Counted from the first letter of the stretch, positions 1 to 6,913 are shown. The stretch is 9,678 nucleotides of DNA from JTS-RE94 sp041750795 (GCA_041750795.1 JBGSYQ010000603.1:1-9678), one strand, 5' to 3'. The notes: generated by a model from the letters alone, not told the origin. Translations and numbers: made by a program.

Positions 1-2
1 GG

Positions 3-428
3 GAGCCGTCGCAAGTGCCCGCGGCGCCAGTGCGTGAGGCCGTGGCGGTGGTCGACATCGCCACCGCCCCGCTCGAAATGCAGCGGCGCGCCTCGGCGTT
101 AGTTCCCAACTACGGCGCGATGCGCGAGGTGGCCGTCTCGCATGCCAACCTGGCGATTGGCACGCACGGCCGCAAGCGGTTGGTCCGCGCGGTGTTGATA
201 ACGTCGACCGCGGCCTTGGCGACGCTGCTGGTCACGATGATTGCCGTGTCGTTGCTATCCGTACACCATCCGACACTGCGCCCGCTGGCGAATATCGGCT
301 GGGTGGGCGCTATCTTTTGGGTGTTTGTGGCGGGCCAAGCCTGGCAACAACTGGCCGCCGCGAAGCGCGCCGACGCAGAACGGCTGCGCGGCAACGTCGA
401 GCGATCGAGTCGCCAGAGCTCGACGTAG
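3..428 (+). CDS. Unrecognised two-helix membrane protein, C-terminal part (5' end outside window)
   Basis: The frame is open to the window edge (codons from base 3 read E-P-S-Q before a GTG at 15), so the real start is probably upstream and this is a C-terminal fragment; a GTG start at 15 giving 137 residues cannot be excluded. Counting from that GTG, residues about 57-83 (rich in L, A, V, T) and about 91-113 (I-G-W-V-G-A-I-F-W-V-F-V) are two probable membrane helices. They are preceded by a basic stretch (H-G-R-K-R) and followed by a charged, alanine-rich tail (A-A-K-R-A-D-A-E-R-L-R). I do not recognise the family and see no catalytic motif. It converges on the isomerase-like gene at 615-1628, and its TAG stop is the first codon of a 33-bp repeat that recurs at the other gene's stop. 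Codon use looks like that of the neighbours, which supports it being coding. Confidence 0.6.
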   Translation, partial: EPSQVPAAPVREAVAVVDIATAPLEMQRRASALVPNYGAMREVAVSHANLAIGTHGRKRLVRAVLITSTAALATLLVTMIAVSLLSVHHPTLRPLANIGWVGAIFWVFVAGQAWQQLAAAKRADAERLRGNVERSSRQSST

Positions 429-458
429 CGATCCGCTCTGCCGATCAAAAGCCGCGCG
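426..458. repeat. 33-bp direct repeat, copy 1 (at stop of the + gene)
   Basis: Bases 426-458 match 596-628 at 31 of 33 positions (differences at 434/604 and 448/618). Copy 1 begins exactly at the TAG stop of the upstream gene. Its core 430-446 forms a hairpin with GATCCGC and GCCGATC arms, a TCT loop and one C-C mismatch. Confidence 0.8.
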
Positions 459-465
459 TGCATGT

Positions 466-493
466 GCCACTGGTGGCGGCAGCCACCAGTGGC
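466..493. repeat. Perfect palindromic repeat (12-bp arms), REP-like, unit 1
   Basis: GCCACTGGTGGC (466-477) is followed by the spacer GGCA and then its exact reverse complement GCCACCAGTGGC (482-493). The transcript would fold into a 12-bp stem with a 4-nt loop on either strand. It recurs 38 bp further on. It lies between convergent genes, a typical place for REP/BIME-type elements. No coding function is apparent. Confidence 0.85.
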
Positions 494-530
494 GTCGGGC
501 TCCGTTGACCGCGAGGCTCGTTGTGGCATT

Positions 531-557
531 GCACTGGTGGCGTGCGCCACCAGTGGC
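531..557. repeat. Palindromic repeat (10-bp arms), REP-like, unit 2
   Basis: CACTGGTGGC (532-541) and GCCACCAGTG (546-555) pair around a GTGC loop. The sequence belongs to the same family as 466-493 but has a different loop and slightly shorter arms. Two related palindromes at this spacing resemble a small bacterial interspersed mosaic element. The 37 bp between them (494-530) show no further symmetry that I can see. Confidence 0.8.
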
Positions 558-595
558 ACACGAACGAGCAGCGAAGTTGCCTTTGAGTCGTTCCT

Positions 596-628
596 TAGCG
601 ATCGGCTCTGCCGATCAGAAGCCGCGCG
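596..628. repeat. 33-bp direct repeat, copy 2 (covers stop of the - gene)
   Basis: This is the second copy of the repeat at 426-458 (31 of 33 bases identical). On the minus strand it contains the TGA stop (615-617) and most of the last four codons (A-R-G-F) of the isomerase-like gene, so the repeat reaches into coding sequence. Confidence 0.8.
600..616 (-). terminator. Hairpin at the 3' end of the isomerase-like gene, possible terminator
   Basis: GATCGGC (600-606) and GCCGATC (610-616) form a perfect 7-bp stem with a 3-nt loop, overlapping the TGA stop of the minus-strand gene. No U-rich tract follows on the minus strand, so classic intrinsic termination is not shown. The stem could protect the mRNA end or be part of the repeat element. 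Confidence 0.4.
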
Positions 629-1628
629 CGGCGCAGATATCGGCGAAATCGCGCAAGTGATAGTCGATCCGCGCGTAGTCCAGCACGCGGCACAGCGATC
701 GCAGGGCGACGCCCAGGCCGTCGGGTCCGCTAAAGCCACCGTACTGGCCGCCGGCCTTGAGGTGCGGTTCCAGATCGAGGAACACGCCGGGAATGCCGCG
801 GCGCCGCAAGGTGGCATCGAGTTGCGGCAGCAAGGGGCGCAACTCTTTGAAGATGGCTTCGTGGCCGCTGTCGCCCTGGTCGGCCGGCACGAAGTGCTTG
901 AGCACTTCTTCGTCGACGTGCGACTGTCGCTGTGCCGGAGCGGGGTGCAGGTAGTCCTTGATGTGGATCCATCCCAGGCCGGCCGTCATGAAGCGAAACT
1001 GATCGAGGATTTCGCCGGGCGAGTATCCCTGGCAGGCCAGGTTTCCGCCGTCGAACACCAGGACCAGCGCCGGGTTGTTGACCTGGCGATGGATTTCGGC
1101 CAGGAGTTCGCCGTTTTGGCCCACGAGGTTGGCTTCCAGCTCGACGCCGTAGGTCAAATCGCTGCGCAGGCACGCTTCGGAAATCTGGCCCAGTTGATCG
1201 ACCACTTGCGGCACGTGATCCTTGGGATCGGTGCCCTTGGGGTGATAGAAGGAAAAGCCGCGAATCAGCTTTGTCTCGAAGGCATGCGCCAGCTCGCAGG
1301 CGTGCTTGACGTCTTTTTCCAGATACTTCTTGAAGGGCACGAACTCGTTTTTGGTGCCGTCGTCGACGTCGAGCAGCTTGACCTTGCCGATGGGCGAGCC
1401 GATGGAGGCCACGTTCAGCCCGTACTCGTCTTCCAAGTGGCGAACGGTTTGGATCTCGGACTTACTGAGCTTCATGACGTTTTTGATGCCTTCGCCGGCG
1501 TCGATGAAGCGGAGGCTGTAGTACTGCAGGCCGACGGCGGCAAAGGCCGCGAATTGCTGGACGGCGGTCTTCTGGTTGGCCGCTTCGTCTCCGAAGCCGC
1601 TGAGGGTGACTTGAAAGTTCTCTGTCAT
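615..1628 (-). CDS. Sugar phosphate isomerase/epimerase-like TIM barrel protein
   Basis: The product is 337 residues from an ATG at 1626-1628. The frame stays open upstream to 1811, but that part is arginine-rich and unlike a barrel N-terminus, so the MTENFQ start is preferred; no good ribosome-binding site precedes it. It resembles the xylose-isomerase-like TIM barrel superfamily (AP endonuclease 2 type). Candidate metal ligands lie in the expected order at strand ends: E163/E165 in Y-G-V-E-L-E, D193 in V-F-D-G-G-N-L, H222 in W-I-H-I-K-D, and E287 in L-D-L-E-P-H-L near the C-terminus. Such proteins isomerise or epimerise sugars or cyclitols in the cytoplasm using a divalent metal. In planctomycetes they often sit beside Gfo/Idh/MocA dehydrogenases, as here, where the genes are divergent and 218 bp apart. 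The substrate cannot be read from the sequence. No signal peptide is seen. Confidence 0.88.
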   Translation of the reverse strand: MTENFQVTLSGFGDEAANQKTAVQQFAAFAAVGLQYYSLRFIDAGEGIKNVMKLSKSEIQTVRHLEDEYGLNVASIGSPIGKVKLLDVDDGTKNEFVPFKKYLEKDVKHACELAHAFETKLIRGFSFYHPKGTDPKDHVPQVVDQLGQISEACLRSDLTYGVELEANLVGQNGELLAEIHRQVNNPALVLVFDGGNLACQGYSPGEILDQFRFMTAGLGWIHIKDYLHPAPAQRQSHVDEEVLKHFVPADQGDSGHEAIFKELRPLLPQLDATLRRRGIPGVFLDLEPHLKAGGQYGGFSGPDGLGVALRSLCRVLDYARIDYHLRDFADICAARGF

Positions 1629-1846
1629 GGCAGGAAACCGCTGGCTTTTTCGTGGGAATCGGCAATTCGCAGCAAGTCGCACGGCACGCGGCGCGCGGCG
1701 AACCTCAAGAGGGACCATTGTCGAAGCGCACGCCACGGATGACAAGGGGCGATTGCCAAGGAACCAGCGCGGAGTTGACGCTTTGCAATGCTTCACTGTG
1801 GGGCGCCTCATGGAAAAGCGCGCCCGTTGCCGTTATCTTGTCATTC
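1629..1846. promoter_or_regulatory. Divergent intergenic region between isomerase and oxidoreductase genes
   Basis: These 218 bp separate two divergent starts and must carry the promoters of both, possibly with a shared control site. No -35/-10 pair with good spacing is convincing: TTGACG at 1773-1778 has no -10 box 16-18 bp on. TTATCT at 1833-1838 lies so close to the ATG at 1847 that it would give a nearly leaderless message. No operator-like palindrome stands out. Confidence 0.35.
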
Positions 1847-3148
1847 ATGAACCAAACCGCTGCTATCGCCGCCCACGCCATCGCCACGCACCGGCTGCGT
1901 GCCGGCATGGTGGGCATGGGCATGATTTTTGACGAGACGTATCGCCCCTTCTTCGAAGGCGTTTTCGCGCGACCTTTGTATCAACCCAGCTTCGGCGTGT
2001 GCCGCGTCGATCTGACGGCCGTGGCCAGTCGCACGGGCCGCCGGGCCGAGGCCTATCGCCAGGCAGCGGCGGGCCGCTCGGGCGATTGGCAAAGTTTTTC
2101 CGAGCCGGCCGCCATGGAGCAACTGTTGGCCAGCGGGGTTGATTTCGTGTGCGTGGCCACGCCCGACGATCGGCATTTTGCGGCCGCCAAAGCGGCGCTC
2201 GAGGCCGGCAAGCACGTGCTGATCGAGAAGCCGTCGGTGCTGAGCCTGGCCGAGTTGGACGTGCTCGAGCAGCTTGCTCGGCAGAAGAAGTTGCTGGCCA
2301 AAGTGGTCTATCACAAGTTGCTCGATCCGGATCATAAGAAGCTGCGCACGCTGGTGGCCGACGGCGAGTTGCAGCACGTAAACAACGGCTACTGCACGCT
2401 GCTGGAGCCGAAAGCGATTTCCGGCAGCCAGTTCGCCGAGTGGATCACCGGCCGCAACCCCGGCACGTATGTGGCCGTACACTACATCAAGCTGATCGAC
2501 TTCACGTTTGGCGGGCGCTTGAAGAGCGTGCAATGCACGGGGCAGCGCGGCATCGTCGGTCCGGCCGACGGGCCGACCTGGGACTCGACGCAGTTGCGCT
2601 TGATCTACGAATACGACGACGGCCGGCAGGCGGCGTTCGACATTCACACCAGTTGGGTCACGCCCGACAACTTTCCCGGCTATGTCGAGCAGGAAGTGCA
2701 GTTTCGCTTCGACAACGGGGTGTGGAACGGTCACAGCCGCAAGCGCGGCGTGGAGTGTACGGTCGAAGGACGCACGCCGTTTGAGCGCAAGATCTCGATC
2801 AACAACCACTACAACGGCGAGTTTCTGGAACCTTGGGGCGAGCGGTCGCAGCGCGGTTATGGCATCGAGGTGTTGGAACGGTTTGCGCGGGAGGTTGCCG
2901 AAGTCGAATACGGCGGACCGGCGCAGCAGCGTGAACAACGCCTGCAACATGCCTGGTCATTGAACTACAACGACGTGGCAGCCGATCGCCAAACGGTGGC
3001 CACGGTGCAAGCGATGGAAGCGATTCTCGCGCGGCACGTGGCCGGAGTGCCGAACTGCGTGGTCCACGTCAACGATGCGCGCGGAGGGCTGGTGCTGTAT
3101 GCGCCCGGCTCGTCCGAGCCCGAAGTGCTTTACGAATCCCAGGTGTAA
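1847..3148 (+). CDS. Gfo/Idh/MocA family NAD(P)-dependent oxidoreductase
   Basis: The product is 433 residues. The N-terminal Rossmann fold carries a dinucleotide-binding motif G-M-V-G-M-G-M-I-F (residues 20-28). The family hallmark E-K-P is at 127-129, where the lysine is normally catalytic, and H212 with K215 (V-H-Y-I-K-L) fits the family's active-site region in the C-terminal alpha/beta domain. Members oxidise or reduce a hydroxyl/keto group on sugars, sugar nucleotides or cyclitols with NAD(P). The start at 1847 leaves 18 residues before the nucleotide-binding strand; the frame is open to 1652, but that extension is of random composition. There is no twin-arginine or Sec signal, unlike many planctomycete family members, so it is probably cytoplasmic. 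It leads an operon with an aminotransferase 6 nt downstream, suggesting that the keto product may be aminated. The substrate is unknown. Confidence 0.9.
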   Translation: MNQTAAIAAHAIATHRLRAGMVGMGMIFDETYRPFFEGVFARPLYQPSFGVCRVDLTAVASRTGRRAEAYRQAAAGRSGDWQSFSEPAAMEQLLASGVDFVCVATPDDRHFAAAKAALEAGKHVLIEKPSVLSLAELDVLEQLARQKKLLAKVVYHKLLDPDHKKLRTLVADGELQHVNNGYCTLLEPKAISGSQFAEWITGRNPGTYVAVHYIKLIDFTFGGRLKSVQCTGQRGIVGPADGPTWDSTQLRLIYEYDDGRQAAFDIHTSWVTPDNFPGYVEQEVQFRFDNGVWNGHSRKRGVECTVEGRTPFERKISINNHYNGEFLEPWGERSQRGYGIEVLERFAREVAEVEYGGPAQQREQRLQHAWSLNYNDVAADRQTVATVQAMEAILARHVAGVPNCVVHVNDARGGLVLYAPGSSEPEVLYESQV

Positions 3149-3154
3149 GAGGCG

Positions 3155-4555
3155 ATGAAAACCGACCCGCAAAAGTCTCCCGCGATACAACACGCGGGCG
3201 AAGATCAATCGAACGACTGGCGCCGCCGCGCGGCGGAGGTGATCCCCGCGGCGCAGCGCACCTATACTCCCAGCCTGGCCGTGCTGGCCAAGAGCGCCGG
3301 CTCGTATCATTGGACGCCCGAGGGGCGCAAGCTGGCCGATTTTGCTTCGGGCGTGCTGGTGGCCAACCTGGGGCATAACCCGGTCGGCTGGTGGCAGCGC
3401 GTGCTGGCGTACATGGGCCTCGACACGTTGCCCGCGGCGGATGCGTTCGCGGCGGCGATGACCCTCACGTCGTACAACGCCGTGACGCCCTTGGAGGTGC
3501 AAGCCAGCGAGCGGCTGTTGGCAAACCTGCGCAGCCAGCCGGGCGGAGCGCGGATGGAGCAGGTGCTGTGGTCGGCCACGGGCAGCGAAGCGGTGCAAAA
3601 AGCACTGTGGGCGGCTCTGGATCGCCGGCCGGGCGAGAACGTGATCCTGGCCACGCGCCGCGGCTTTCACGGCAAGAAAGGTCTGGCCGGCGCGGTTACC
3701 GGCACCGAAAACGATCCGGAGCGCGATCCGCGCGTGCGCTTCCTCAGCTTTCCGACCACCGAGAGCGAGAACCTCGATCGGCGGCAGCAGCCGATCGATC
3801 TTGGGCCGTATGAAAACGAGCTTGCGGGCCTGGCCAAAGAATTCGGCTCGCGAATCTGCGCCCTGGTGACCGAGCCGTACCTGGGGGGTGGCGGATCGTA
3901 CCATCCGCAAAAGGAGTACCTGCAACTGCTGGAGCGCTTCTGTCGCCAGCACGACGTCGTGTTCATCCTGGACGAGGTGCAAGCCAACTTCGGCCGCACG
4001 GGCAGCATGTACGCTTTTACGCACTACGGCGTCGAGCCGGACATCGTCATCCTGGGCAAGGGGCTCGGCAATGGCATCGCGGTGGACGCGGCGGTGGGAC
4101 GCGCCGATTTGTTCGGCAACATGCACTATGGCGAAGGCTCAGATACCTGGAGCGCGTCGCCTTTGGGTTGCGCCGCGGTGCTGGCCACGCTCGACGAGTT
4201 CGAATCGACCGACGTGCTCGGCCATGCCCAAAAGCTGGCCGCGGTGATCGAGCAGGGACTGCGGCGGCTGGCCGGGTTTAAGCTGGTGGCGCACGTGCGG
4301 GGGGAAGGGACGGTGTGGGGCATCGAGTGCGCAAGTGTCGGCCAGCATGCGGCCGACGCGGTGGCCAGTGCGTGCGTCGAGGCGTGTTACCTGGGCGACG
4401 AGCAAGGCCGTGCGATCCATTTGCTCGGTCCGCTGGCCGGCAAGGTGATTCGCGTCAGCCCGCCGCTGGTGATGCCGCTGGACGAGGCCCGAGCGTATCT
4501 CGACGCGATGCACGGAATCTTTTCGGCGGTCGAGCGGCGGCTGGCAAGGGAGTGA
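3155..4555 (+). CDS. Class-III PLP-dependent aminotransferase
   Basis: The product is 466 residues, typical for the acetylornithine/GABA/beta-alanine aminotransferase family (fold type I). Visible motifs are S-A-T-G-S-E at 140-145 (cofactor phosphate site), F-H-G-K at 171-174, D273 in L-D-E-V-Q (contacts the pyridine nitrogen) and K302 in L-G-K-G-L-G-N-G (Schiff-base lysine). All core residues are present, so it should be active. The enzyme moves an amino group between an amino acid and a keto or aldehyde substrate; the family usually prefers terminal (omega) amines, but the substrate here cannot be inferred. It starts 6 nt after the oxidoreductase stop with AAGAGG overlapping that stop, and its own stop is 2 nt before the deaminase ATG, so the three genes are very likely one transcript. 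A dehydrogenase plus aminotransferase pair would fit conversion of an alcohol to an amine. Confidence 0.93.
   Translation: MKTDPQKSPAIQHAGEDQSNDWRRRAAEVIPAAQRTYTPSLAVLAKSAGSYHWTPEGRKLADFASGVLVANLGHNPVGWWQRVLAYMGLDTLPAADAFAAAMTLTSYNAVTPLEVQASERLLANLRSQPGGARMEQVLWSATGSEAVQKALWAALDRRPGENVILATRRGFHGKKGLAGAVTGTENDPERDPRVRFLSFPTTESENLDRRQQPIDLGPYENELAGLAKEFGSRICALVTEPYLGGGGSYHPQKEYLQLLERFCRQHDVVFILDEVQANFGRTGSMYAFTHYGVEPDIVILGKGLGNGIAVDAAVGRADLFGNMHYGEGSDTWSASPLGCAAVLATLDEFESTDVLGHAQKLAAVIEQGLRRLAGFKLVAHVRGEGTVWGIECASVGQHAADAVASACVEACYLGDEQGRAIHLLGPLAGKVIRVSPPLVMPLDEARAYLDAMHGIFSAVERRLARE
4546..4552 (+). promoter_or_regulatory. Ribosome-binding site of the deaminase gene
   Basis: AAGGGAG lies 5 nt before the ATG at 4558, inside the last codons of the aminotransferase gene. 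It fixes the deaminase start and supports translation from a shared mRNA. Confidence 0.6.
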
Positions 4556-4557
4556 GC

Positions 4558-5028
4558 ATGACGCCCGAGGCGTTGATGCGGTTGGCGATGGAGCAAGCCC
4601 GGGCGGCGATCGCGGCCGGGCAGACGCCGTTTGGTTGCGCGATTGCGATCGGCGAGAGGGTGGTCGCGGCCAGTCACAATCGCGTCCATGCGACGACCGA
4701 CATCACGGCCCACGCCGAGATCGTGGCCTTGCGCGAGGCGTGCCAGGCGACCGGCGCGATTCACCTGTCAGGGGCGCTGGTGGCCAGCACGTGCGAGCCG
4801 TGTCCCATGTGCATGGCCGCGTTGCACTGGGCGCGGGTCGACACGGTGATCTACGGCGCGACGATTGCGGATGCCCGAGCGGCGGGCTTCAACGAGCTGC
4901 GCATTGCAGCGGGCGAGATCGTTCGCCTGGGCGGCAGCAGCGTGAAGCTGCGCGGGGACGTGCTGCGAGATGAGTGCGCGGCGCTGTTCGACGAGTGGCA
5001 AGCCGGCGGGGGCGCGCGGGCTTATTGA
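4558..5028 (+). CDS. Zinc-dependent nucleoside/guanine deaminase-like protein (CDA superfamily)
   Basis: The product is 156 residues. It has the cytidine/deoxycytidylate deaminase signature: H52-A-E54 (zinc ligand and proton-shuttling glutamate) and C79-E-P-C82-P-M-C85, with C82 and C85 as the other zinc ligands. T-P-F-G near residue 22 and D-A-R-A-A-G-F after the zinc site resemble bacterial GuaD-type guanine deaminases more than tRNA adenosine deaminase TadA, but TadA-like or other nucleobase deaminase activity is possible. The reaction would be hydrolytic removal of an exocyclic amine from a base, in the cytoplasm. The start is set by AAGGGAG 5 nt upstream and a 2-nt gap from the aminotransferase stop. 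It converges on queF with 43 bp between them. Its location beside 7-deazaguanine genes may be chance; a role in purine or pyrimidine salvage is the default view. Confidence 0.88.
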   Translation: MTPEALMRLAMEQARAAIAAGQTPFGCAIAIGERVVAASHNRVHATTDITAHAEIVALREACQATGAIHLSGALVASTCEPCPMCMAALHWARVDTVIYGATIADARAAGFNELRIAAGEIVRLGGSSVKLRGDVLRDECAALFDEWQAGGGARAY

Positions 5029-5071
5029 GCCAGGGATCTGTGCCCGTCTCGCGCGCAGCGGGCGCCGTCGT

Positions 5072-5431
5072 TTACTTTGGCGTTTCGTGCGTCACGGTGA
5101 CGTTGGTAGTGATGCCGCCGCGGGGCGTGAAGGCGGCCACCAGCGTCATCCGCCGCGGTTGCAGCGCCGCCACCAGATCGTCGAGGATACGGTTGGCGGC
5201 ATGCTCGTAGAAAATGCCTTCGTTGCGAAACTGCTGCAAGTAGAGCTTGAGGCTCTTCAGTTCCACGCATTTGTCGGCCGGCGTATAGGTGAACGTCAGC
5301 ACGCCGAAATCGGGCTGGCCCGTCTTGGGGCAGACGCTGGTGAACTCCGGGCAGCGGATTTCAATCGTGTAATCGCGGTCGGGAAACTGGTTCGGAAACG
5401 TCTCCAGAATGTCGCGGAAGCGGTCGGTCAT
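5072..5431 (-). CDS. queF: NADPH-dependent 7-cyano-7-deazaguanine (preQ0) reductase QueF
   Basis: The product is 119 residues, the short single-domain (B. subtilis-type) form of the tunnel-fold reductase. It reduces the nitrile of preQ0 to the aminomethyl group of preQ1, the base that is inserted into tRNA on the way to queuosine. Visible signatures are the catalytic cysteine C34 in T-S-V-C-P-K-T-G-Q-P-D-F with D41 as proton donor, the QueF motif E57-L-K-S-L-K-L-Y64, and E76-H77 in F-Y-E-H. The ATG at 5429-5431 is preceded by GAAAGGA on the minus strand with a 6-nt spacer, which decides the start over the longer open frame reaching 5629. It is divergent from queC-queE, 103 bp away, so the pathway genes probably share a control region. 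Confidence 0.96.
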   Translation of the reverse strand: MTDRFRDILETFPNQFPDRDYTIEIRCPEFTSVCPKTGQPDFGVLTFTYTPADKCVELKSLKLYLQQFRNEGIFYEHAANRILDDLVAALQPRRMTLVAAFTPRGGITTNVTVTHETPK

Positions 5432-5534
5432 GGTCGGTCCTTTCGCCAGAAAGTGGCATCTGCCATGATAGATGGCGGGCGGCTTGCGGCGAAGTACCCG
5501 GGCCGTTTTTCCCTTGGCCCATCCTGCACTGGTC
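5432..5534. promoter_or_regulatory. Divergent control region of queF and queC-queE
   Basis: These 103 bp separate queF (-) from queC (+) and should hold both promoters. The queF ribosome-binding site GAAAGGA is at 5438-5444 on the minus strand. I do not recognise the pseudoknot of a preQ1 riboswitch on either strand, and queC lacks a clear Shine-Dalgarno site. Confidence 0.4.
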
Positions 5535-6224
5535 ATGTCCAAGCGCGCGGTAATTCTGCTTTCCGGCGGACTCGATTCGGCCACCACGGCGGCGATGGCG
5601 CGGGCCGAGGGGTTCGAGCTGTTTGCCATTTCGTTCGACTATGGCCAGCGGCATCGCTTCGAGCTGGAGGCCGCCCGCCGCGTGGCGCGGAGCCTGGTCG
5701 TTGCGCGGCACGCGACGATCGTGATCGACCTGCGCCAGTTTGGCCACAGCGCGCTGACCGACGCAATCGACGTGCCGAAGGGACGCTCGACCGAGGACAT
5801 GGACGCGGGCATTCCGATCACTTACGTGCCGGCGCGCAACACGGTGTTCCTGTCGCTGGCGCTGGCATTTGCCGAGACGCTGGGAGCGGCCGATCTGTTC
5901 ATTGGCGTCAACGCGGTCGACTACAGCGGATATCCGGATTGCCGGCCGGAATACATCGCGGCCTTCGAGCGGATGGCCAACCTGGCGACGAAGGCGGGCG
6001 TGGAAGGGACGCTGGCGTTTCGAATTCACACGCCGCTGGTGCAAATGTCCAAGGCCGAGATCATTCGCCGGGGCACGGCGCTGGGCGTCGACTATGGTTT
6101 GACGCACAGTTGTTACGATCCGGACGCGTCGGGTCGGGCGTGCGGGCAGTGCGATTCGTGCTTGTTACGATTGAAGGGCTTTTCCGCAGCGGGCCTCAGC
6201 GATCCGGCGCCGTATCAGCCATGA
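5535..6224 (+). CDS. queC: 7-cyano-7-deazaguanine synthase QueC
   Basis: The product is 229 residues. QueC turns 7-carboxy-7-deazaguanine (the QueE product) into preQ0, using ATP and ammonia, in the cytoplasm. The PP-loop S10-G-G-L-D-S15 binds ATP at the N-terminus; F-D-Y-G-Q-R-H follows near residue 34, and V-P-A-R-N-T is in the middle. The C-terminal zinc site is complete: C193, C203, C206 and C209 in C-Y-D-P...C-G-Q-C-D-S-C. The ATG at 5535 sits two residues before the first beta-strand, as is usual for the family. Its stop overlaps the queE start by 4 nt (ATGA), so the two are translationally coupled. Confidence 0.96.
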   Translation: MSKRAVILLSGGLDSATTAAMARAEGFELFAISFDYGQRHRFELEAARRVARSLVVARHATIVIDLRQFGHSALTDAIDVPKGRSTEDMDAGIPITYVPARNTVFLSLALAFAETLGAADLFIGVNAVDYSGYPDCRPEYIAAFERMANLATKAGVEGTLAFRIHTPLVQMSKAEIIRRGTALGVDYGLTHSCYDPDASGRACGQCDSCLLRLKGFSAAGLSDPAPYQP

Positions 6225-6907
6225 GAGTCTCGGAGATCTACAAGAGCGTGCAGGGCGAGGGCCTGTTGACGGGCGCCGAAAGCGCGTTCGTGCGCGCCAG
6301 CGGCTGCAATCTGCGCTGCTGGTTTTGCGATTCGCCGTTTTCGTCGTGGACGCCCGAGGGAGAGGACCTTGCGGTGGAGGAGATCGTGGCGCGCGTGGCG
6401 GCGCTGGCCTGCGAGCACGTGGTGCTGACCGGCGGCGAGCCGATGCTGTTTGCCGAGCTGATTCCGCTGTGCCAGCAGTTGCGCGAGACGGGTTGGCACG
6501 TGACGATCGAAACGGCCGGCACGCTGTATCTGCCGGTGGCCTGCGATTTGATGTCGATCAGCCCCAAGCTGTCGAACTCGACGCCGACGGCCGGTCAGGC
6601 GCCGCGCTGGCGCCAGCGGCACGAGCGCGCGCGGCATGCGCCCGAGGTGATCCGCCGCCTGGTGAGTGAATACGACTACCAGGTGAAGTTCGTCGTCAAC
6701 GCGCCGGCCGATTGCGCGGAGGTGGAGCGTTATCTGGCGGATTTCCCCGAGATCGACCGCCCGCGCGTGATGCTGATGCCGCAAGGCACCGACGCCGAGA
6801 CGCTGGAGCGGCAAGCCGAATGGCTCGAGCCCTACTGCCGCCAGCACGAGTTGCGATACTGTCCGCGGCGACAGATCGAGTGGTTCGGGTTCGTGCGCGG
6901 GACGTGA
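6221..6907 (+). CDS. queE: 7-carboxy-7-deazaguanine synthase QueE (radical SAM)
   Basis: The product is 228 residues. QueE is a radical S-adenosylmethionine enzyme that contracts 6-carboxytetrahydropterin to 7-carboxy-7-deazaguanine. The 4Fe-4S cysteines are C29, C33 and C36 (C-N-L-R-C-W-F-C, the standard CX3CX2C spacing). S-V-Q-G-E-G at 9-14 is the substrate-site motif seen in QueE, G71-G-E-P74 is the SAM-binding motif, and S-P-K at 114-116 and a Q-I-E-W-F-G C-terminus also fit. The start ATG overlaps the queC stop. An open frame extends far upstream through queC, but that is a high-GC artefact and the overlap start is the natural one. With queC and queF it covers three consecutive steps; queD and folE must be elsewhere in the genome. 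Confidence 0.95.
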   Translation: MRVSEIYKSVQGEGLLTGAESAFVRASGCNLRCWFCDSPFSSWTPEGEDLAVEEIVARVAALACEHVVLTGGEPMLFAELIPLCQQLRETGWHVTIETAGTLYLPVACDLMSISPKLSNSTPTAGQAPRWRQRHERARHAPEVIRRLVSEYDYQVKFVVNAPADCAEVERYLADFPEIDRPRVMLMPQGTDAETLERQAEWLEPYCRQHELRYCPRRQIEWFGFVRGT

Positions 6908-6913
6908 GGTTGG

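Noticed and set aside
426..628. Possible CRISPR array from the repeated palindromes
   Set aside because: There are only two repeat units of each kind, their spacing is irregular and no cas genes are nearby; REP-like palindromes explain the pattern.
462..1742. A 426-codon open frame on the + strand opposite the isomerase-like gene
   Set aside because: It is antisense to a gene with clear metal-ligand motifs, has no recognisable domain, and long open antisense frames are usual in DNA this GC-rich.
1773..1778. TTGACG as a -35 box for the oxidoreductase operon
   Set aside because: No -10-like hexamer occurs 16-18 bp downstream, and planctomycete promoter rules are not well enough known to rely on one box.
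1841..2950. A 369-codon minus-strand frame across the oxidoreductase gene
   Set aside because: It mirrors the codons of the EKP-containing oxidoreductase and its composition (many R, H, V, L, Q) is typical of antisense translation.
2957..4126. A 389-codon minus-strand frame across the aminotransferase gene
   Set aside because: It is antisense to an aminotransferase with all catalytic residues intact and shows no motifs of its own.
5432..5534. Possible preQ1 riboswitch upstream of queF or queC
   Set aside because: I could not find the conserved hairpin and A-rich pseudoknot pattern of preQ1-I, nor a preQ1-II-like fold, on either strand.
4970..6220. In-frame open extension upstream of queE, which would give a 645-residue protein
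   Set aside because: It runs through queF in antisense and queC in another frame. The queE family starts at the M-R-V-S-E-I-Y region, and the ATGA overlap with queC gives the natural start.
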